Shown: positions 44,911-54,656, counted from the first letter of the stretch. The stretch: DNA of 64,000 bases from Paenibacillus sp. JDR-2 (GCF_000023585.1 NC_012914.1:6547501-6611500), one strand, 5' to 3'. The notes: generated from the sequence alone by a model not told the origin. Numbers and translations: made by a program.

Positions 44911-44945
44911 ATGCCGGGTCCTCTAATTTATAGGGAGACTCAGCA
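44911..44945 (-). terminator. Terminator at the end of the glycosylation island
   Basis: Imperfect stem TGCTGAGTC.../...GACCCGGCA followed by TTTTTGACG on the minus strand, about 20 bases after the galE stop. It separates the island from flaG. Confidence 0.6.
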
Positions 44946-44963
44946 CTTATATCTCTATTGCTT

Positions 44964-45989
44964 TTATATTTTTCTAACTATTTCTTTATAACCACTCGGA
45001 TTTATTAACTGCCATCGCCAAGCATCCTCACACATCTCTTCGATTCCTCTTTCCGCTTCCCAAAATAATTCCCTTTTAGCCATAGATGGATCGGCGTAAC
45101 ATACTGCAACGTCACCTGGTCTTCGATCAACAATCGTATATGGAATCTTTCTACCCGATACTTGTGAAAACATAATGATCATCTCCATGACACTATAACC
45201 ATTACCTGTCCCAAGATTGTACGCCTTGACACCAGTAGATGTCATTACTCTCTCAATTGCCCTAATATGCCCTGCTGCTAAGTCCATCACGTGAATATAG
45301 TCTCTAATCCCTGTTCCGTCAGGAGTTGGGTAATCGCCACCAAATATCTGAAGTTGTTCAAGTTTTCCTATCGCTACTTGAGTAATATAGGGCATTAAAT
45401 TATTTGGAATACCGTTGGACTCCTCACCGAGTCGACCGCTTGAGTGAGCACCCACTGGATTAAAGTATCTTAAAATCGAAATACTCCAATTATTATCCGA
45501 GACATATAGATCCTTTAAAATCTCCTCAATCATAAGCTTAGTACGCCCATAAGGATTAGAAGATCCAAGTTGCGCGTCCTCCGATATTGCTCCTTCATTA
45601 ATGGAATATACTGTAGCAGAAGAACTAAATACCATCTTCGTCACATTAAATTTCTGCATAGTTTGACAAAGAAAAAGAGTTCCTGTAACGTTGTTATGAT
45701 AATAACTCAAGGGAGATTGTACTGACTGTCCGACTGATTTGTATCCAGCTAGATGTATAACTGCATCAATCTTGTTCTCCATAAAAATCTTTTCAATACT
45801 ATTCTTATTTAATAAGTCTGCATGATAAAATTTTATATGCTTACCAGTGATCTCATATATTCGATGTAGAGGAACAATATTGCTATTTGAAAAATTATCT
45901 AAAACTATTAACTCATAACCGGCATTTATCAACTCGAGACAGGTATGGCTACCAATATAACCTGCCCCACCAGTTACTAGTATTACCAT
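44964..45989 (-). CDS. galE: UDP-glucose 4-epimerase
   Basis: Interconverts UDP-glucose and UDP-galactose (or the GlcNAc/GalNAc pair), supplying donor sugar for the neighbouring glycosyltransferases. The 341-residue extended SDR has the NAD motif TGGAGYIGSH, the SSSATVY active-site Ser/Thr and YGRTK. The ATG at 45989 follows GGAGG by eight bases; the longer frame starts inside the binding site. AT-rich relative to the flagellar genes. Last gene of the island. Confidence 0.95.
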   Translation of the reverse strand: MVILVTGGAGYIGSHTCLELINAGYELIVLDNFSNSNIVPLHRIYEITGKHIKFYHADLLNKNSIEKIFMENKIDAVIHLAGYKSVGQSVQSPLSYYHNNVTGTLFLCQTMQKFNVTKMVFSSSATVYSINEGAISEDAQLGSSNPYGRTKLMIEEILKDLYVSDNNWSISILRYFNPVGAHSSGRLGEESNGIPNNLMPYITQVAIGKLEQLQIFGGDYPTPDGTGIRDYIHVMDLAAGHIRAIERVMTSTGVKAYNLGTGNGYSVMEMIIMFSQVSGRKIPYTIVDRRPGDVAVCYADPSMAKRELFWEAERGIEEMCEDAWRWQLINPSGYKEIVRKI

Positions 45990-46043
45990 TAGCAGTTCCT
46001 CCATGCTGAAAGATCTCTACGTTTTTTGAGATATCACACTTCG

Positions 46044-46838
46044 TTATTTGATTGACATCACAACCGCATGTACCTCATCCTGCATGAACAAGTTGTCGAT
46101 GTCGGTCGGGATAGTTTCTCCTTTTTGGTCTAAAATAAAAAATTTATAACCATAATCATCACGACACTCCATTAATCGATTCATAAATGTAAACCACTTG
46201 TTTCGTAACATTTGTTTGTTCAATTCAAAAATTACGGTGCCTACTTTCCTAGTACGCAGAGATTCTTCAAGACCTAGAAAGGCATGATATTCCCCTCCCT
46301 CGATATCTATTTTTACGAGATCGATATACTCTACATCTGTAAACAACGGATCAAGGGCAACTGCGTCCACCTCATAACTACTATAAGTATCAACGTGATA
46401 ACGGTTCTTATAATTTTCATCATGTTCAATCAAAGATCCATTCCCCATAAACTTCTCTGTTGCATGGAATGTCAATTTAGTCTCTTCTGAATATACGGCT
46501 GCATTAAAAACAAGAGTTTGTTCAGTTAAATAGTTCATTGCGAGGTTTTCTCTGATGATCTCATAATGCTTAACGTTTGCTTCAAACGCAACTACATAGC
46601 CTTCCTTCCCAACCAAATATCCAGCCAATATCGTAAATAGCCCCATATTTGCTCCTACATCTACAAAAACTTGACCACGCTTTAAGTTTTTCAAAATGTA
46701 ATTGGTCAATGGCACATCATATACACCATGAATGATAAGGTCTGGTGCGAGACTTAGGTCATTTGAATTGACAATCATCTTTCCACCCCATGTTAAGTGC
46801 ACCAAAACTCGATTATTACCAATATAGCATCCTCTCAT
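46044..46838 (-). CDS. FkbM family SAM-dependent methyltransferase
   Basis: Predicted O-methyltransferase of 264 residues. The SAM-binding motif I VFVDVGANMGLFTIL, followed by VVAFEANVKHYEIIRENL and the acidic motif VKIDIEGGEYHAFLGLE, are typical of FkbM proteins, which often methylate sugars in polysaccharide and glycoprotein clusters. The ATG at 46838 has GAGGAGAT before it and removes the overlap with the upstream gene that the longer frame (46895) would create. A sugar on flagellin is the likely acceptor (inference from position). Confidence 0.88.
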   Translation of the reverse strand: MRGCYIGNNRVLVHLTWGGKMIVNSNDLSLAPDLIIHGVYDVPLTNYILKNLKRGQVFVDVGANMGLFTILAGYLVGKEGYVVAFEANVKHYEIIRENLAMNYLTEQTLVFNAAVYSEETKLTFHATEKFMGNGSLIEHDENYKNRYHVDTYSSYEVDAVALDPLFTDVEYIDLVKIDIEGGEYHAFLGLEESLRTRKVGTVIFELNKQMLRNKWFTFMNRLMECRDDYGYKFFILDQKGETIPTDIDNLFMQDEVHAVVMSIK

Positions 46839-46851
46839 GTGTATCTCCTCT

Positions 46852-47970
46852 TTAAAAAAGATGATTTTGAATTGTTTTTTTATAAGCTTGTTCAAACATT
46901 ACCACAATATTATCAAAGGAAAACTTTTCACGAACCGTTTCGACAGCCCGACGACGCAAACGTTGGCGTAATTCAGTATCTGTAGCCAAACAACGAATTG
47001 AATGAGCTAATTCATACACGTTTTCTAACTCAAAGAGTAAACCATTCTCACCATTAATTACTTGTTCTTTTAATCCTCCGACATCACTACAAATTACAGC
47101 ACAGCCACTTGCCAACGCTTCCGTTACTGATAAACCAAAGCTCTCCATTCTCGACGGATGGACAAATATATCATAATCTGCTAGCTCCGCATGTAATTGT
47201 TTAGATGGTAAATTCCCACGAAAAGTAACCGGAAGCTTTAATATTTTTGATTCAGCTTCGAGCGCAGCCCTCTGGGGTCCGTCACCATAAAGTACAACCT
47301 CGAACTCTCCTATATCTTGTCCATTTAATAAAGCCAATGCCTTGAGTAACAGATCATATCCTTTCAGACGATTAAAATGGCCAGCCCCTGCTATTCGCAG
47401 AGGACTATTGATACGAAAATTAGGTTGAAACTGATCTGGATACACCCCGTTATGAACAACAACATGCTTTGATAATGCAATTTCCGGCATTAACTCGGTG
47501 ATTGCATGAGACACTGTATGCACAAGTGTTGGACACTGAACTGCCATTTGATCATATGATCGCAACCACTCTTCCTCCTCTTTGGAGGATACCGATCCAT
47601 TTAAAAGTCCTTCTTGTTTATAAACACCGTGTATTGTACCTAATAATGGTATGGAGGGTGCAATCGAGCTTGAAACGTAGCTTGATAGTGCGTTATTGGA
47701 ATGAATCACATCATAATTAGTCATGTCAATGTGTTGCGCCAATAATTTATTGGAATACTTTAACAATTCTATATTTCTAACGGCTCGGGGGAATTGAAGA
47801 ATACTTTGACGATATCGATTAATATCCTCCTGAACTGACTTTGGTAAGAATTTAATATGTGAGGAGCACAAGAAGTCAACTATGTGCCCACGTCGGCGTA
47901 GTCCACCCATCAATTGATAAACAAAAGTGTTGACACCGCCAGGGCAAGGATGTAGATCAAATGAATACAT
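46852..47970 (-). CDS. Glycosyltransferase family 4
   Basis: GT-B fold retaining glycosyltransferase. The N-terminal acceptor domain starts MYSFDLHPCPGGVNTFVYQL, and the donor domain has GHFNRLKGYDLLLKALA and the E-x7-E motif (ESFGLSVTEALASGCAVIC). The ATG at 47970 lacks a binding site; in-frame CTG at 47982 is seven bases after AAGGGGTG and would give the familiar GT4 start M-KILMYSFD, so a CTG start is plausible. Donor and acceptor unknown. Member of the AT-rich island between hag and flaG. Confidence 0.9.
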   Translation of the reverse strand: MYSFDLHPCPGGVNTFVYQLMGGLRRRGHIVDFLCSSHIKFLPKSVQEDINRYRQSILQFPRAVRNIELLKYSNKLLAQHIDMTNYDVIHSNNALSSYVSSSIAPSIPLLGTIHGVYKQEGLLNGSVSSKEEEEWLRSYDQMAVQCPTLVHTVSHAITELMPEIALSKHVVVHNGVYPDQFQPNFRINSPLRIAGAGHFNRLKGYDLLLKALALLNGQDIGEFEVVLYGDGPQRAALEAESKILKLPVTFRGNLPSKQLHAELADYDIFVHPSRMESFGLSVTEALASGCAVICSDVGGLKEQVINGENGLLFELENVYELAHSIRCLATDTELRQRLRRRAVETVREKFSFDNIVVMFEQAYKKTIQNHLF

Positions 47971-48032
47971 TAATATCTTCAGTATAAATCACCCCTTATG
48001 GATAACAGCCATATTCAAACTTGGCTAAAGCT

Positions 48033-49091
48033 TTATAAACTGAAATTAAATACAGGAATATTAACACCAGACAGAATTTTCACATTAAAATCATTTGCAA
48101 TTCCCATATGAAAAATCGTATTTTCACTCCTACTTGTAATATAAAAATTGATTTCTTGGAATATACTACTCTCTTCCTTGATTTTATCATTTAATACTAG
48201 TATATCTGGCAGGTCCTCCTCATGTGAAGCAAGAAGCCCTTTTATAGCATTCAACTGTGTGTAAAATTCGGTATTATCTTCAATTCTTAAAACCAATGTT
48301 ATGTCATCTTTGGCAGAAAATTTTTCAATAAATTCCTCAATAACCATTTCCCATAATGGATAAGGGTCATCAAAATCAGGATAAAATAACACAGAAGTTG
48401 ATTTCAGTTGTAAAGCTAAGCTCGGTATATGTCGCTCCTGTAAATAAAATCTATCAACAAAATTTTCAATTTCTAACGAGAAATACTCTCTGTATTGTTG
48501 AATCTTCTCATTAGGCCAATTCCACCATTTAATTTTTAATAGTTTTTCTATTTGTTCTTCTTTAAATCGATACTTTATTATTCTAGCAGGGTTACCGGCT
48601 ACGATTGCATAAGCAGGAACATCTTTTGTAACAACAGCCCCTGCCGCAATAACAGCCCCATCTCCGATTTTTACACCGGGTAAAATGATTGCGTTGTTAC
48701 CAATCCATACATCATTGCCAATAAGAATTTCATACTTTTGTTCCATCTTTTTTTCATAAAAATTGAAATTAAAAATCGGAGCGTAAGATGTTGTCACTGA
48801 TTTATAGTCATGAACTAAATTAAGAATTGAAGTAATTTGATATCCAATTGAACAGAAATTTCCTATCTGTAAGTTTGCATTCTTAACCCCGTGTAACATA
48901 TAAACTGTCATTTCATTAATATAACTATATCTCCCAATTGTTCCATAACTAAAATTCCGATTGGGTGGACTATCATAGGAAAGTATAGCGTTTTCGGTTG
49001 ATGCTACAAGGTTTCTTAATGTAATCAATTTATATAGTATCCTTTCACATAAAAGATTCCTAATTAAAAATCCTAGATCTTTTACCAGCAA
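48033..49091 (-). CDS. Left-handed beta-helix acetyltransferase fused to a C-terminal GT-like segment
   Basis: A 352-residue fusion. Residues ~60-180 are a hexapeptide-repeat acyltransferase of the Vat/CatB type (IGNDVWIGNNAIILPGVKIG, DGAVIAAGAVVTKDVPAYAI, VAGNPARIIKYRF). The last ~130 residues (from about SLALQLKSTSVLFYPDFD) resemble the tail of GT-B glycosyltransferases (SIFQEINFYITSRSENTIFH, then KILSGVNIPVF). That tail looks incomplete as a transferase on its own. Start is TTG at 49091, two bases after the preceding stop, with no clear Shine-Dalgarno, so it is probably translationally coupled. Likely O-acetylates a sugar (inference). Confidence 0.75.
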   Translation of the reverse strand: MLVKDLGFLIRNLLCERILYKLITLRNLVASTENAILSYDSPPNRNFSYGTIGRYSYINEMTVYMLHGVKNANLQIGNFCSIGYQITSILNLVHDYKSVTTSYAPIFNFNFYEKKMEQKYEILIGNDVWIGNNAIILPGVKIGDGAVIAAGAVVTKDVPAYAIVAGNPARIIKYRFKEEQIEKLLKIKWWNWPNEKIQQYREYFSLEIENFVDRFYLQERHIPSLALQLKSTSVLFYPDFDDPYPLWEMVIEEFIEKFSAKDDITLVLRIEDNTEFYTQLNAIKGLLASHEEDLPDILVLNDKIKEESSIFQEINFYITSRSENTIFHMGIANDFNVKILSGVNIPVFNFSL

Positions 49092-49093
49092 AA

Positions 49094-50851
49094 CTATAAT
49101 TCATCTTTTGTTAATAGAATTCTTTCTCTTAAGTTACCAAAGTATTCTGGATAGTAAGCCGCATCCTGGATATAAAGACAATAATCATAGGCTTGCTTTG
49201 CCATCTCACTATTTCCCATTAATTGAAGAACCGTTCCATATAAATAGACTAAATCTGTGTTTAACATATGGTTGGGCAACGTACTTTCCAATAAAGCCAG
49301 TGCTTGACTATCAAGCTCCAGCTCGATATAACACAGCACAATCCATCGGACACAAATCGGATACTCCATAGAATCCGATGAAATACTTTGCAATTTGTCC
49401 TTTAGTAAATAAAGAGCTTCCTTGTATTTCTTAATCAAAAACAAATCTGCTATTTCTTTATATTTATCGTCCTTAGGTTGACCAAGGCCCTTCACTCTGA
49501 CGTAGAGTTTGTCCGAATAGCCGTTATCGATATGACTTTTCCTGCTGGCCCACATTTCCCACCTTACGACTGAGATCCCAGGAATAAACTCATATTCCAC
49601 CGGAATAAAAACTTCATTAGCCATTGAATGGGATAAAAATCGATCTATTTTTAAAATGGTATTCTTATCTGCAAGAAATGTACCACCATAAACTCTGTTC
49701 CAGTCGTGCTCATTTGAATATAATGGAGCTACCTCATAATCTGCAATCTCTTCATAATAATTCAACAGTTCCGTTAAGATAGCATTCCATTCGTAATTCG
49801 AGCTCGTATGATACCCGTTTTCTTGTAGCTCTCTATATAGCTCTTGATCCTCTAGCAGCCTCACTATGTTATCTGTCAATTTCTCTATGTCGCCTATCTG
49901 AGCAATTAGACAATTGTACTCATCCTCTGCATACTCCATTACGCCAACATTTTCAGTTGTGACAACTGGAGTACCACATGCCATTGCTTCAAGAGGGGGG
50001 AGTGGAAATGATTCATAATAAGAACCTGAGACATAGACAAATGCCTCCCTATACAGATCTGCTATCTGTTCTTGAGATGGGCTAACATACACTCTTCCAA
50101 GCGGTTCAGCAGGCTGGTGTTGGGTTATCCAAATCAGCTCAATATCATAGCCTTTTGAAAGTACAGCTTTATATACAGCTTTCAAATCTTTGATCCCTTT
50201 AAAAGCGGCTTGTTCACTTCCAACTATGATCATTGATTTTTTAGTTGCTTCTGTCTTTTTACCATAAAATAAAGAGCTGTTTAGTGCATTTTGACACACA
50301 GTAGATTGCCGCTCATATTTTTGGTGAATGATTTTAGAGATTTGTCCAGACACAGCAAGAATATAGGCTGGCATTTGATATTGTTTTTTAACAATCACTG
50401 AGATTTCTTTAGAAACACCTTCATCCTCAAAAAGATGGAAATCGCCTTGTTCAAAATAAACGACAGGTGCAATTCCCATTCCCACACATGCGTTAACGTG
50501 TTCCCAGTAAGTCGCAACAATTACATCGCAATCTGGAATACCATTTGCTAATTCGATTTCAAAGGGAACACATATATAATCAGTTTCTATAGGAAACCAA
50601 TCGGGCTTAGGAAAATGAGACACCAAGGTCACTCGGGCTCCGAGTTTTTGCAATCCATTCGCATGTTCAAAAATAATTTTGACCCCACCACAAACACCAA
50701 CATGATTTAATACATATACAACATGTATTGGCTCTTGTTTATTTCTGGAGTTTGTTTTTTTATTAAGCTGTTGTTTTTCAGCCCATATAAGGCGCTTTAC
50801 GCGGTCAATATATTCCTGCGACCTCAGTTTTTGAATGGACTCTCTTAGCAT
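49094..50851 (-). CDS. Glycosyltransferase family 4 with C-terminal TPR-like helices
   Basis: A 585-residue protein. The first ~370 residues are a GT-B transferase (VVYVLNHVGVCGGVKIIFEH at the N terminus; donor site E-x7-E within YYESFPLPPLEAMACGTPVV). A linker with a WxMW-type motif (SVVRWEMWASRKSH) leads to a helical tail (~455-585) of TPR-like repeats (YKEALYLLKDKLQ, DSQALALLESTLP, EMAKQAYDYCLYI). Such tails are seen in glycosyltransferases that act on proteins, compatible with flagellin as acceptor. Second gene after flagellin. Confidence 0.85.
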   Translation of the reverse strand: MLRESIQKLRSQEYIDRVKRLIWAEKQQLNKKTNSRNKQEPIHVVYVLNHVGVCGGVKIIFEHANGLQKLGARVTLVSHFPKPDWFPIETDYICVPFEIELANGIPDCDVIVATYWEHVNACVGMGIAPVVYFEQGDFHLFEDEGVSKEISVIVKKQYQMPAYILAVSGQISKIIHQKYERQSTVCQNALNSSLFYGKKTEATKKSMIIVGSEQAAFKGIKDLKAVYKAVLSKGYDIELIWITQHQPAEPLGRVYVSPSQEQIADLYREAFVYVSGSYYESFPLPPLEAMACGTPVVTTENVGVMEYAEDEYNCLIAQIGDIEKLTDNIVRLLEDQELYRELQENGYHTSSNYEWNAILTELLNYYEEIADYEVAPLYSNEHDWNRVYGGTFLADKNTILKIDRFLSHSMANEVFIPVEYEFIPGISVVRWEMWASRKSHIDNGYSDKLYVRVKGLGQPKDDKYKEIADLFLIKKYKEALYLLKDKLQSISSDSMEYPICVRWIVLCYIELELDSQALALLESTLPNHMLNTDLVYLYGTVLQLMGNSEMAKQAYDYCLYIQDAAYYPEYFGNLRERILLTKDEL

Positions 50852-50893
50852 AGAAGCAACTTCTTTCTATTCAAATTTCAGCAATTGCCTAAA

Positions 50894-52741
50894 TTATTTA
50901 ATTAGGTTATTAACCCATGTCATATAATCATAAACATTGTTGGCATTGTATCCGTGTCGTTGAGCCATCATAAAAGATTCTTTCGCCAAGCTATAATTAA
51001 CTAATTTAAAATGGCAATAACCTATGTTAAAGTATAGCTTTGACTTTTGCATATCTTCACTCGTATTGTCTAAAGCTTCGGCGAAATGCTCAATAGCAAG
51101 ATCATAAATTCTATAATCCATAAGGGTACTGCCTATAGCTGTTGAAATATCAATTTCAAAATTAGATTTTAAGTTGAGCAAGGCGTTAACTACTTGTCTA
51201 TTATCAAGTAAAATCATTTCAGTTATTAGGTTCATGTAAACCAGCAATTCTTCCTTTAAAAGTATTTGATCAGTTGCTTGTCCGGTATATAAAAGAATGA
51301 TTTTTTTATACGATATTGGAAAATCCTCAGTCTGATCTACTTCTATTGTAGAATTGCTTAAAATAGAAGAAACAACAGTAAACAGAGCTGTCCAATCGGT
51401 ACGTTCTTCTAAATAACATTTGTAAAAACAGCTATAGGCTGCTTCATAATTACCATTAGAGAGTAACGCGAACATAAGTGTGCTGTCTTCGTATCTATAT
51501 TGTGAGTTCCAAATTTTCCAATAGAATAATAGAACTTTTCCTAGTTTCACTGTAGACAATTTAGTTACTAGAAACCTAACATCTTCTTCAACGGACTTAT
51601 GATAAATTCTATTTAGTAGAAGAATAATATCTTCTGGATTTTCTTTTTTAATTAAATTTATTAAGGAGTAAAAGGAATTTTCGTTATATTTATTCTCAGA
51701 TAACGAGTTAAAGTAATGATCAAATGCTGATCCAGCATCATTCTTATATTCATACAAAATACCCATATAGTAATAAATATCCGTTAATAATCCGGGTATT
51801 GTATTAAGTTCAATGTCTTTATATTTAGATTGAAGTTCAATAACTTTGTTAAATGCCTCTAGTGCCCTAATGTATTCCTTGTTATTAAAATATTCTACGG
51901 CCAGATATTTATAAAAATCCGGATGCGAAGGAAATCTATCGATTGCTTTGAATATTGTCCGTTTCTTTTCTTCATATGAATAACCTAGCTGTTTCATTGA
52001 CCTTATTATATTGTGATATGGCTTGGAATTAAGCCCTACAGCCGAAGCCCCTGACTCAATAAACATTTGTCCATATTTAATAGCATCATCGTATTGTCCT
52101 AATGTGATATAACAATCCGATAAATACAAGTAATTAAGTTTATTTTTACTATTGTTTGCCAGTTCAATTAATAATAGTTCAAGATTTCTTTCAGCCTTAG
52201 TTGAAATTATTTCACCTGAATAACCCGTGTGATAGATCTTCAAGTCGAGATTAGTTGAATTAAATAACTTAACCGTATCCCCTTCTTTAAAAACACTTTC
52301 ATGAATGTTTCCCTTATATCTAATATTAGTATTTCCCCTGAATACCCTTACTAAAGAATTAGTCTGAATTACTTTTTCTTCTCTTCCATCAATACTCAAG
52401 TGTTTTAATAATAAAGCATCAATATTTTTATTATTATTTATCTTTTGTAAAACTGGAGGAATTGTTTTAGCTGTATCTTTATAAAAGAATTCATCTGCAT
52501 CCAAAAATACAATCCATTCACTTGAAGCTTGATCTAAGGCATAGTTTCTTGCATCCGCAAAGCTATTATTCCACTCAAAGAAAAACACCTTTGCTCCTAA
52601 TTCTTTTGCAATTTCAACAGTGTTATCAGTAGAGCCAGTATCCACTAGAATAATCTCATTTACTATTTCTTTAAAACTATCAATACATCTGCGGATATTT
52701 GCTTCTTCATTTTTTGTGATTAAACAAGCTGAAATTTTCAT
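50894..52741 (-). CDS. Glycosyltransferase family 2 with long TPR region
   Basis: A 615-residue protein. The N-terminal GT-A domain reads MKISACLITKNEEANIRRCI with VDTGSTDNTVEIAKELGA and the metal-binding DAD in IVFLDADEFF; it resembles SunS-type protein glycosyltransferases. The remaining ~370 residues are helical repeats, some clearly TPR (YDDAIKYGQMFIESG, YIRALEAFNKVIELQ). The ATG at 52741 follows GAGGTGCAAA. It is the gene immediately downstream of flagellin, after a strong terminator, and is a good candidate for the enzyme that attaches the first sugar (inference). Confidence 0.87.
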   Translation of the reverse strand: MKISACLITKNEEANIRRCIDSFKEIVNEIILVDTGSTDNTVEIAKELGAKVFFFEWNNSFADARNYALDQASSEWIVFLDADEFFYKDTAKTIPPVLQKINNNKNIDALLLKHLSIDGREEKVIQTNSLVRVFRGNTNIRYKGNIHESVFKEGDTVKLFNSTNLDLKIYHTGYSGEIISTKAERNLELLLIELANNSKNKLNYLYLSDCYITLGQYDDAIKYGQMFIESGASAVGLNSKPYHNIIRSMKQLGYSYEEKKRTIFKAIDRFPSHPDFYKYLAVEYFNNKEYIRALEAFNKVIELQSKYKDIELNTIPGLLTDIYYYMGILYEYKNDAGSAFDHYFNSLSENKYNENSFYSLINLIKKENPEDIILLLNRIYHKSVEEDVRFLVTKLSTVKLGKVLLFYWKIWNSQYRYEDSTLMFALLSNGNYEAAYSCFYKCYLEERTDWTALFTVVSSILSNSTIEVDQTEDFPISYKKIILLYTGQATDQILLKEELLVYMNLITEMILLDNRQVVNALLNLKSNFEIDISTAIGSTLMDYRIYDLAIEHFAEALDNTSEDMQKSKLYFNIGYCHFKLVNYSLAKESFMMAQRHGYNANNVYDYMTWVNNLIK

Positions 52742-52762
52742 TTTGCACCTCAATAATTATTT

Positions 52763-52794
52763 AAAAAAGGGCCAGGAAAGTTCCTGACCCTTTT
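52763..52794 (-). terminator. Terminator of flagellin gene
   Basis: Stem AAAAGGGTCAGGAA / TTCCTGGCCCTTTT with TTTTTTAAAT on the minus strand, 14 bases past the hag stop. Strong, as expected for a very highly expressed gene. Confidence 0.9.
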
Positions 52795-52807
52795 ACAGTT
52801 CATTGTA

Positions 52808-54538
52808 TTAACGCAGAAGTTGCAGAACGCCTTGCGGTTGTTGATTAGCTTGAGCAAGCATAGCTTGAGCAGCTTGTGCAAGAATCGAGTTCTTCGTTTG
52901 CTCCATCATTTCTTTCGCCATATCAACGTCACGGATACGGGACTCAGCAGCAGTCAAGTTCTCGGAAGCTGTACCCAGGTTGTTGATCGTGTGCTCCAGA
53001 CGGTTTTGAACAGCACCGAGTTTGGAACGTTCGCTGGATACAGAGTTAATCGCTTTATCCAGAACTTTAATTGCTGAAGAAGCGCCTTCTTTAGTCGAGA
53101 TATCAAGAGCAGCTTCAGCTTTCACGTCGTTTGTTCCGTTAGTAACCGAGTTAGATGTAGTAAAACCAGCTTGGCCCGCATTACCAGTTATGCCTAGTGC
53201 AGATGAACGCATATCACCGATTGTCAGGGACATCGATTGACCCGAGTTCGCACCGATTTGGAATTTAGTCGAGAAGCCGGAACCTTGAGCGCCAGGTCCA
53301 ACAATTTGTTCAACGTTTTTAACAGTAGACAGGTCTGATGCAGTTGTAAATGCAAGGCCTGTTGCACTAGACAGTGGTCCGTTTGTTCCATCAGTCAGTT
53401 TAAGGTCTTTGCCAGTTTCCGAGATGAATTGAACGTTACCGTCTTTGGATAGAGAAGCAGATACTTTTCCATCAAGACCTGCATCTTGCAGAGCTGCGTT
53501 CAAATCTCTAATAAGATCTTGTTTTGCCGCATTGGCAACATTTACATCTGTATTATTTGTGTCATATACTTTTGGATCTGTACCTTTGTTGAGTTCTACT
53601 GTTACAGCACTGTCAGTACCAACTTGAATTGTAAAGGTACTGTTTGCTGCAATAGTTGTATCTGCAGTTGCACCAATAGCTGCTGTAGCTTCTACACCGG
53701 CTCGCTCAATTGTTGTTGGATCTCCTTTTGCCGTGTTAGCCGAACCTGTGCTAGCAGTTGTTAGACCCAGAGATGTGTCAGCAGCTGCCGCATTGATTTG
53801 AATAGTGCTCGTTGACCCTGCAGATTTAGCTGTGAACACTAGATGATTAGTAGCATCTTTGGTAATATCTACTAAATCGGAGAGTTTTACTCCACCAGAA
53901 GTAGTGTTCCCAAGTTCAGTGATGAACTCATTGTAGTCTTCAGCATCGATAGCGGTTGTCGAGCTGCCAAGCGTTGTATCCATAGTAGCACCGGAAAGAT
54001 CAAACGTCTGGTTGTCAACAGTGATTGTTACAGCTCCAACTGTTCCAGTTGCAATCGCGTTAGCCAGTGTCATTTTCGCGTTTGTAGCTTGAGTAATTTT
54101 CGAACCGTCAGTAGAAGCGATACCACCGTTCAGCAATTTTTGAGTATTGAACTCAGTTGTGTTGCCGATACGGTTGATTTCGGAAGTCAATTGGTTCATT
54201 TCGTCTTGCAGAGCCGAGCGGTCAGTATCCGTGTTCGTACCGTTCGCGGATTGTGTAGCCAGCTCGCGCATACGTTGCAGGATGCTATGAGTTTCGTTCA
54301 AAGCGCCCTCAGCTGTTTGGATCAAAGAGATGCCGTCTTGACCGTTTTTAGCAGCCATGTCCAGACCGCGGATTTGGCCACGCATTTTTTCGGAAATTGC
54401 CAGACCAGCAGCGTCGTCGCCAGCACGGTTGATACGAAGACCGGAAGACAGTTTTTCCATGGATTTGCTTTGAGCGCTAGAAGCGTTGTTCAGCGAGCTC
54501 AGAGTGTTAAGAGCTGCAATGTTGTGATTAATACGCAT
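52808..54538 (-). CDS. hag: Flagellin
   Basis: Filament subunit, 576 residues, much longer than Bacillus Hag (about 300). The conserved D0/D1 N-terminal (MRINHNIAALNTLSSLNNAS to ~145, including QRMRELATQSANGTN) and C-terminal parts (from ~475; QNRLEHTINNLGTASENL, ending AQANQQPQGVLQLLR) flank a Thr/Ser/Ala-rich variable region of about 300 residues. This surface-exposed middle supplies many possible O-glycosylation sites. The ATG follows GGGAGGAAATAACA. It has a sigma-D-like promoter and a leader hairpin for CsrA. Confidence 0.97.
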   Translation of the reverse strand: MRINHNIAALNTLSSLNNASSAQSKSMEKLSSGLRINRAGDDAAGLAISEKMRGQIRGLDMAAKNGQDGISLIQTAEGALNETHSILQRMRELATQSANGTNTDTDRSALQDEMNQLTSEINRIGNTTEFNTQKLLNGGIASTDGSKITQATNAKMTLANAIATGTVGAVTITVDNQTFDLSGATMDTTLGSSTTAIDAEDYNEFITELGNTTSGGVKLSDLVDITKDATNHLVFTAKSAGSTSTIQINAAAADTSLGLTTASTGSANTAKGDPTTIERAGVEATAAIGATADTTIAANSTFTIQVGTDSAVTVELNKGTDPKVYDTNNTDVNVANAAKQDLIRDLNAALQDAGLDGKVSASLSKDGNVQFISETGKDLKLTDGTNGPLSSATGLAFTTASDLSTVKNVEQIVGPGAQGSGFSTKFQIGANSGQSMSLTIGDMRSSALGITGNAGQAGFTTSNSVTNGTNDVKAEAALDISTKEGASSAIKVLDKAINSVSSERSKLGAVQNRLEHTINNLGTASENLTAAESRIRDVDMAKEMMEQTKNSILAQAAQAMLAQANQQPQGVLQLLR

Positions 54539-54543
54539 TGTTA

Positions 54544-54584
54544 TTTCCTCCCTGAATGTCTGTTAGTTCCGCATCCTTGCGGAA
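54544..54584 (-). promoter_or_regulatory. CsrA-binding leader of flagellin mRNA
   Basis: Minus-strand hairpin TTCCGCA-AGGA-TGCGGAA (54584-54567) presents the CsrA core CAAGGATG, and a second GGA sits in the Shine-Dalgarno GGGAGGAAAT (54553-54544). This two-site layout is that of Bacillus hag, where CsrA blocks translation and FliW relieves it. csrA and fliW are the next genes upstream. Confidence 0.75.
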
Positions 54585-54630
54585 GCTTACGGTGAAAGGG
54601 TCGGCCGCCCCTCCCCCGCGCTTATTATTT

Positions 54631-54656
54631 ATATCGACAGCATTCGGGATTTTTTA
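54631..54656 (-). promoter_or_regulatory. Sigma-D promoter of flagellin
   Basis: TAAA and GTCGATAT on the minus strand, 14 bases apart; the sigma-D consensus is TAAA-N15-GCCGATAT, so the -10 matches 7 of 8 and the spacer is one short. A fitting promoter for hag. Confidence 0.65.
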
